Assembly (NCBI RefSeq): GCF_932526225.1
Contig: NC_064036.1
Location: 10,967,181 to 11,031,180 of the forward strand
Direction of reading: 5' to 3'
Source: Nematostella vectensis
Taxonomy: Eukaryota > Cnidaria > Anthozoa > Actiniaria > Edwardsiidae
Length of the DNA stretch: 64,000 bases
Made by a program: the position numbers and the translations under genes. Positions 56,576-64,000 of this stretch are shown piece by piece (within the stretch, counting starts at the first letter, position 1; the number at the start of each line of letters is the position of its first letter). Below the pieces are notes generated by a model that made no database searches, was not told where the DNA came from, and saw only the letters and a program-made list of their open reading frames with translations.

Positions 56576-58409
56576 CACAAACTCGATGATCTAGTTTCCT
56601 TAGTCCATAATCATCGTATAAAGCCAGTCCCCTATGCAGCCTCTGAGAGTTGGTTCAAGCATCAAAGGAGACTAGCAAGATAGTAACTGGGCAAAGAAAG
56701 TAGGATTGGTTATAAGTATAACTCTTTAAACAAATGCAGTATGTTTTTATGTATAAAATCAAGGGCGTAACTTATTACCCTGCGTAGCAAACCCAAAGGG
56801 TTGGGAAAGAAGAGACACGCAGACGAGGCGCGCGCTAGGGAGATAGAAGGATGAGGGAGGCTACAACCGCTCCTTTTCCCTGCATTCGCTACATCCTTCT
56901 CTCCAGGCGCGCGAGGTCTATTCCTCACCTCCAGCCCTTTGCTCTTGGTACGCAGGCTACTGACTTACAACACGACATGCGCTACAGTGGCCACCTTGAG
57001 GTTTTAGAGAAGCGGCCAATAAAAACATGACTATCGGATTGACATGAACTTTACTAGGCAACAAGCGTGACAAAGAAATATATCAGAGCACGTCAAAACA
57101 CGCCATAATGTTTCTATTTATGTAGCTCGTGTCAATCTTTGATTCTCGCATGCTGATTGACTAACGCTATAATGCGCTGTGTATTCGGGAAGTTTAAGGG
57201 CCCACTTTCTGCAACCAAGAAAGGGTTGTAAAAATAAAATGCAAAAAGACGAAGTAGTATGATTGTAGATTTGTAAAGAGTGCCATTAGTGACTGATGGA
57301 GAGACAGGAGCGTCGAAACGTCTGTGATATTAATCCTTTTTAGTGCTTTATACAAACTTATAGTCAAATTTTTTTGCCAGAGTAGGTACCAGTTCTCAAG
57401 GGAAGGATGGCCTAGGTTTTTCAAAGTTAAATAATAATGTAATAATGTCCATACGTACATACATAAACTGAACATTATAGTGCGACGCGTGCTACCGTGG
57501 CCAGCAAGACAAAGTTTTCAGAAAGCTTAGCCAATAATAAGGACGCGAAAATAGCAGATTGACAAACAGACTTTGATGGACAGACTTAATAAGGAGTATT
57601 CTGTCCTGTCATGATGCTCCATAAAGTATTTCTTTGCCACTCTGATCGTTTCAATCAGATAGCACGTTTCACGCATTTTTTTGGCCTACTACACAAAACT
57701 GCGTCGCATAGAAATGTAAATCACGCGTGCGCATAGCAAGGCATGGACACAAAGGGGCGCGTGCACCCCTTCGAACGCTAAAAAGGGTATTGTCTCATTG
57801 TAGTATCGCGATTTTTTTCTGCATAGATTATCTGTCTGGTCTGCTCGCCCAAGCCTGGTGTGCCTGATTCTCCGAGTCTGCTAAGATGGGCAAATTGGTA
57901 GTTAAAAAATGGTTACCCATTGGGCCAACCATTCCTTGACAAAGCTAGGGAAATCTAGCAGAACAATCCTCAGAGTTTGCTTGCGCCCTGAGGGCTCTAG
58001 ATATTTGGGACTTTTTTAAGTGCTTGGATGTAAATGGGAAGGGACCACGTTATTGGAAACAGTCATTTAGGAGCAAATTGTCAATGGCTGGAAATGGGAG
58101 GTTATTTAATAAATAAATTTTGTGATTAAGTGTGGTGTCTATCTATTTGTGATTACAAATAAGATAATTGCAAACCAGTTTCACCCTATTCTCTCGGATA
58201 AGTAATAGACCCCCCTCTCTCAATTCCGTCGGATTAGGTCAAATACAGATAGTAGACTGAAGTTTGGGCCCCGTGTGGCACGTTTTCTTTTTCGTCCCTC
58301 TAGACTTTCGTTCAATTATTCTTCTTTAAAAATAAACACATCAGTTGTACAAAACATGGCTTTTAATCCAGCAATTTAATATATGCTATGTATGTATAGC
58401 TGTACACAT
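56576..58409. other. Convergent intergenic region KIAA2013 / FAM13
   Basis: It holds the 3' UTRs of the two convergent genes. ORFs at 56710-56928 and 57194-57475 on the minus strand show no domain. No RNA gene or array recognised. Confidence 0.45.
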
Positions 58410-61400
58410 CTATATTGTTTGGCTAGCTTGTCTCTTTGTAAGTAGCGCATCTAATAATCTCAACCGCGCTTTGAGTTGCTGTGGAAAAAGATACAAAGAG
58501 TAATGAATACAGGGAGGCGGAGACCCTTATAAAGGCACACACAGTTTGCCGAAGGCAATAAGAATGATTTAGAAAGTTTAGGTCCTTTAATTTTTAGAAG
58601 CGAAGGTGAGACTATGGCAAGTCGGATTTCTTTACAACTTGCAGCTTTTTACATATTTATGCTTGTTTTTAGTAATGCTTATGGCTAAATGTATGTAATG
58701 TTAAATATCCTGGTTAAAGGGGCTCAAATGCAGTTATTTGGTAAAACCAATATAAATAGTAGGGCACGAGAGACAGGTACCTCCAAATCCTAACTTCGTG
58801 GAGGATTTGAATCTGGATGATGGCTTAACTATACGAAATTCAACCATAAAGGTTTTTATAGGCAGTTCCAATACCGAATGGGCAATAGAATAAATATCGG
58901 AGAAAGAATAGGGTAGTTCCCACAATCTGTATAACACCCTTTGGGCAATCAGCAGATCTCGTATGGACTAACAATCAAAATTTACCTTGTAATCATGATA
59001 ATCTTTTTCCATTTCGCCTCTGTCGTCTCTCTGAATGCGCCTATATATAAAAATATTGTGTAAAAAGGGGAAAACCCTTAAGCATAGAATGTAAGTTTTA
59101 GGGACGATAAAGCAAGACTAACCGTCCAGTTCGCTCGAAGAAGTCGTCTTCGAACTTCTTTAATTTCTTTCGAAGACGTTTCTTCTCTCGTTTTGCGCAT
59201 TCAACTTGTTTTTCTAACTCATCCCTATGGGACGTGAGAGAATATCTTAGGTTAGTTTTACATTCCATCACTCATTGTTCATCGGTCCTCCTTCGTCATC
59301 GCAGTCTATTGTGCAACACGTTTTAGGCGAGGCGCTTATTCGGGGGGTGGGGGGTGGGGGGGGAGCTTTTTGAAGAGGAGGCGCTTATACGAGCAATTAC
59401 GATAACTCATGAATAAAGCGGTGATCACTTACTGTGACAAGCGGTGTAGCTGAGTGTCGTGCTCCTTGAGCACAGTAACGGTGTCTTCTAGTGGGTCGTC
59501 GTCGTCTTCGAGGGTATCGGACAACCGAGATCTCCTTTTAGTCGACGGCGAAAGAGTCTAGAAATAAAGAGAAAGTTATAAATCAATACTACGAAACAGA
59601 GTCGTTGCGCTGTCGTTTAGAGCGTAAGCCCTTTGTCGAAGCAAAAGAACCAATTGATTGTTTATTTATAACTAGTCTACACTACGCCTACGAAGACCCT
59701 CAAGTTTTTCTACAGTTGTCTGTAGTATTTCAAGTTATACTATATAGAAATGTAAAGCACCGACAGATAGGTATACCAACTACAAGAGAATTCGATACGC
59801 GATGCTTGCCAAGAGAGCATGGATATGAGAGGGAAACTAGGCAGGTACTAGGCACGCACCATCTTGATTCCTATATTTTCTATCTCGACAGCATTTTTAT
59901 ATCTCAAGACGCACCTTCTTAAACGCAGATGACTCGAGCGTCTTAAGAAGTCCTGATGAAAATAAATCTTCACTACTGTTTGCTGTAAACGAGAAAATCA
60001 AAAGATGTTCAATCATACAATCAACTAAAACTATTAAAGACAATGGTTAAGTTACCATCTTCGTCGTTGATAGAATCCAACTCTTCCCGGCTGCTATGTT
60101 TTGATGAGCCCCTGGGGTGTTAAACAAATAAAACAGAAAAGAAGGGCATTAGATGTGAAGATATGATTATCCCCTCTATCGAAAATACGGCGGTTTATTT
60201 GATAAACTTCAAAATAACCATCCACGATTATTTATTAATGATTAATGATATTTGACTGAAAGTTTCTCAATTACTTGCTTGAGTTAGTCGATAGAAATGG
60301 ATCGTTGAGTCGTTATTGGGCGGGAGCGTAAAATAGCGGCGTGATTGGCATTCTTTAAGACTGAGTTTACTATGCACTTGGACCTGAGATACTTTTCCCT
60401 TCCAATAACAAGAAGAAGCTAATGCGAGTACTCACGGACTTGGGTCACCATCCGATGCTGCCGACTGGTGAATTGCCAGATTGCGCTTGATCATGCGATA
60501 TCTATCGTACAGCGGTCGCATGATGTCCTTGTCTTTTTTGGACGTCTGTAAAGAGAGAACACGCATGAGCCATTCAGTCGCCAGAATAAAGATCTTGATC
60601 GAGGTAATGTCGATTGTCACTTACGGGTCTGCCGAATACACTTTCATGCTGAAGAAGGGCTTTCTGTACAGCCAGTTTTTCGTCATGAAGCATCTCCAAC
60701 GACATCGACTGCAACAGATAATGAAACAAAAACATGGCGATAAAAATTATTTGGATCGAGGGTCGTGACGAGATGAACTTGTATTGCACATTGTGGTTAC
60801 TAAGGAGGTTCCAATGCATCTATCGATTCCTTGGACACCATATTCCACGTCCGTGTTGGACAGTTAATTTTACTTACCTTCAATTCTTCCGGTCTCCCGG
60901 TTGCTCTCCTCTTGTCCTGCAGCTTTCGGAGGATGTTATTCAAGGATTGTTGGACAGATGCAGGCGACGTCGTCAACAAAGGCTCGTCTGTAGACGTACC
61001 GCAAATATAAGGTCATCTCTAAAATTGATGGCAAGCACCTAGCGGCGACATTAGATGCCCGCCTACTAGCAACTGTTACCTGAATGTATACTTCAGGTCC
61101 GTAACAGAGCAAATATGTTTGAGGGTGGTCTCTGACATAGAAAACAATCCCAGGAGCTTAACCAGTACGAAAAAAATAGCGACTTTTGGCTCAAATCTGG
61201 CAGCGCTATTCCTCTATTTAAGACAATCTTCCGATTACCGGAGATACCCGATCCGTGGTGGGTGTTTATTGTCCTGTCAAATAATCAGTGGGCATTAAAA
61301 AGATGTCTTTTGGTCCAACATTTCCCTAACATTACGATTCGCCTCGTACCTGTGTCCGGAACATCACTGGCTGGAGGAGCTGTCTCGTTCAGCCTTTCAG

Positions 61401-62904
61401 ATTCTTCTAATTTGGAAGAAAAACAGCAAACGTTAGCCTCTGATACGCCTGTCTTACAAAGGATCTCAAGTTACTCACCTTTAGCTTTCTCTCTCATTTC
61501 TGAAACAAGAATTAATAGAACTCAAGTCAGTTACTCGGCCTGTTACTCGGTCAGTTTTACGTTCTAGTATATAATTGAGAAAACACCAACACCACTTACA
61601 ATCTTACATTAGTCCATTATCAACAAAAAAATATCGCTTCCAATAATTTCGCATTATCTTTGGCTCAATTTCAATCATTGAGGTATTATTTCTGAATTTG
61701 GTAAAACGCGCCAAAACCTCTGAACACGAGTCGCGCGCTATAACAAAAATCAAATTCATTATTAATTCTAACCTTTCAGCTGTTTTCGACAGCGGGTAAG
61801 CTCAGCGACCTGCCTTTTGATGGGAGCCTTGTCGGCCTGTGATGGCTAAAGAGGAAAAAAAAAACACGAAACGTGACTGGCGGACACGGAGAATCTAGAC
61901 TAAGCAACGTAAAGAGCCTGCTAGAAACTGAATTCTTACGAAGTGCTTCTTATATACCTTGTAGCCATGCTCGGTCTCAAACGACTCTTCAAATTCTCGA
62001 ATCCGTTTCTTTAACTCTAAGAACACCAAGTTAGATTAGTAAAAGCCTACGACTTAAAAAAGGACCACGAGAATTAGCAAAGAGAGTAATCTATAGACTT
62101 ACGATGGATGTTCTTGGCAAGTTGCTTTATCGTGATTTCTCCTTTGGGCGAAGTCTCCACTCTGGGTAAAATAATTAATTAAACTTTAACTTGAAGTTAT
62201 CAGGAGAATGAACTTGTATTGGTCGAGTAATAACGTATGCCAGGTAGGTCACCCATCATCTTGGCTTCGGCAACCGTGAGTCAATAAACAAAGGCAAAGA
62301 AAGCTGTAGTCACGGCAAGGTAGACGAAGTCTGGCAAGTCTTACAAGTTTCGATACTCTCGTCCAAATCTGCAAGCTACTCTATTTCAAACTCACATATC
62401 TTGTCAATGACAGCGAATGGCAGTTTTTTTTTTCAAGACCGAAAGGTGGTTGTGGGTACTAATTATTCCTAACGAATAAAGGTAATAAACCCCTGCGATT
62501 TCAGAACCTTACATTAAGGCACTATCCTAAATGATAATCGTACATATTTCATTGCATTTGGTTGTCCCTTTCAGTCACTGAATTTCCATTCACCAATCGA
62601 TATTAGCTGTTTGCGCTGACAACCCTTCTAAAATGGGTGTACAAACTTATAACCGATATAGCCACATACGGCAGCAACCCATAGCAGAAAAGAAATAGTT
62701 ATACAGTTATCAGTGATACTATTCCAAGTAACTTTGAGTACGTTGACGTCTACAACAGTTCATATATGGAATTCAAGTGACGATCATCTTAGAGTTATAA
62801 TAATTCAAAGAGTAGAAGAGGACTATATCATTTGTTCTCACCTTCTCTCGTACCAGTAATGATCCAGTTGCTCATGAGGAGGAGAAGGGGGGCATTCAGG
62901 GCAG
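58410..62904 (-). CDS. FAM13-family protein, C-terminal 369 aa, 15 exons (partial)
   Basis: Exons in gene order: 62904-62842, 62161-62103, 62016-61958, 61845-61773, 61499-61479, 61406-61350, 60987-60878, 60708-60625, 60545-60436, 60111-60056, 59982-59915, 59557-59433, 59224-59123, 59040-58986, 58478-58410. The first continues beyond the right side of what I can trace. Landmarks of FAM13A/B/C in order: ITIKQLAKNIHQLKKRIREF, EHGYKPSQADK, LTRCRKQLKEM, LQDKRRATGRPEELK, EKLAVQKALLQHESVFGRP, IMRPLYDRYRMIKRNL, KKLKKFEDDFFERTGR and LKARLRLLDALLTKR. Mostly helical and coiled-coil. In vertebrate FAM13A/B a RhoGAP domain precedes this region; it would lie outside the window, so its presence here is unknown. 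It includes a 21-nt microexon (61479-61499). Confidence 0.9.
59325..59400. repeat. GCGCTTATT-family fragment with G-tract
   Basis: ggcgcttattcgggg, a run of about 30 mostly G residues, then gaggcgcttatacgagcaatta. It is the same family as 27060-27430 and lies in a FAM13 intron. Confidence 0.6.
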
Positions 62905-64000
62905 CTGCGCAATATTAAAGGATTTAATAAAGTTGGGACATTCGAGAGTTCAGGCAGTTACATGCAATGTATGTGTGCACCTTACGTTATCAATTATAGT
63001 ATGAAGGGTTACGTGGAAGGTTACATTAAATTACACTAACTACACTACACATTTCTTATTACAAATTTATGGTTAACGTTACATAGTTACAAGCGGAGTT
63101 TAGGTTACGTTGAGTTCTGGGTATGGTAATCGCCAGACCGGTGGTGATACAGTAAAGCCAAGCAAGGCCGACACTCGAAATAAAGTGTACAAATAGCCAG
63201 GAGAAAACCCTCGCTGCTTTTCAGTGTAATGTAAACAGCAGAGAATAACATGGCATAAGCGAGTTCTGAGCACCAACAGAAATACATCTGAATTCTCAGA
63301 TTATAACTGAATCTATTATCTCAGAGTTGCCCTTCAGTGACCTTCATTCATTTAGTGTGCGCCCTTAAAGCCCAAGGTACGAAACAGATGTTTGAGGCCG
63401 GGTCGGGTTTTTTTCCGGAACCAAAATACGCCTTAGCTTTTAAATGAAGTGCCCTACAATTGGCCAGTGTAAAGCGGCTGTAAAGCGGCCATAACCCCTG
63501 GTCACTGGAAATGTGTAGGTAAGGGGACGGTAGTCTCTGCCGTGCCTGGTGTGGTTGCCGGCTGCTGACCTCTTGGTGTCTATCATGAGTGGTCGTGTAC
63601 GAGGGGAAAGGAGCGCTTCTTCGCTACCAAGACTGCAGACAAGGATCAACCATTAGTCTGGCCTCAATTTATGTCGTAGGTACATGTTCATCATTTTTCC
63701 AGTCGATGCAAGGTCCCAACTAAATACATATAGGATCAAAGATTGTTGGAACATGGTAGTAGAGCCTACTGGTTCTAAGATTTCAGGGTGAGCAATACCC
63801 TGACCCTATACCTTGGACGTCTTTCAGGTACTGACAAATCCAGCTACGTCCGAGGCTCTGAGACAAGTGCAGATGGGCAGTAGAACAGTATACCCCAAAA
63901 GCGTCTTAAACACGAGGTTCCGCTACAGGGAACAATTGCTCTGACGTGTTGACTCATCGACGGCTGATCTAAAACTTTATTGAGCCCCGGGTTGGTTGGA
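62905..64000. other. Right-edge region, probable FAM13 intron
   Basis: The exon at 62842-62904 starts in the middle of a codon, so more exons must lie upstream. I found none before 64000 with a matching donor and phase, so this is most likely intron. ORF 63440-63649 has no domain. Confidence 0.45.

Noticed and set aside
57194-57475. Minus-strand 93-codon ORF as an exon or LINE end
   Set aside because: No recognisable RT or other motif; left as intergenic.

Overview
The window is eukaryotic, from an early-branching animal, most likely an anthozoan cnidarian such as a sea anemone. Genes are split by many GT-AG introns, proteins match bilaterian families at near full length, the DNA is AT-rich, and small inverted-repeat elements and minisatellites are abundant. 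The species is my inference; no database was searched.

Layout. 319-632 (+): last exon of a synaptotagmin-like C2B protein. 742-2655: two satellite arrays. 3152-4783 (-): intronless 543-aa basic protein that I do not recognise. 5830-8478: a 38-bp array, then a fold-back-type inverted-repeat element. 9586-9774: a TTAA-flanked hairpin element. 11785-24869 (+): a PDZ-LIM gene of the ZASP/Enigma type whose first LIM exon can continue in frame either into LIM2-LIM3 or into a 424-aa coiled-coil exon with its own polyA signal. 26173-26991 (-): UPF0739/C1orf74-like protein. 27724-28143 (+): small unrecognised ORF. 29659-40744 (-): complete sphingosine-1-phosphate lyase, 23 coding exons. 41286-43581 (+): zinc-dependent polyol/alcohol dehydrogenase, 2 exons. 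43725-49682 (-): GTPBP6/HflX GTPase, 7 exons. 49882-56575 (+): KIAA2013 orthologue, 15 exons. 58410-62904 (-): 3' portion of a FAM13-family gene, 15 exons, running off the right edge.

The genes are housekeeping or cytoskeletal and do not form an operon or a single pathway. Two pairs are divergent with short spacers and may share promoters: lyase/dehydrogenase (541 bp) and GTPBP6/KIAA2013 (199 bp). Exon chains were built by hand from splice consensus, reading-frame phase and family motifs. Every junction reported is phase-consistent; two boundaries with alternatives are flagged.

The most unusual signal is a recurring association of tandem duplication with real splice sites. About 30 copies of an exon end plus its GTAAGA donor form a minisatellite in one PDZ-LIM intron. 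A ~110-bp array ends on the LIM2 acceptor of the same gene. Single duplications of an acceptor (KIAA2013) and a donor (S1P lyase) lie in two other genes. The second highlight is the PDZ-LIM gene's alternative coiled-coil terminus.
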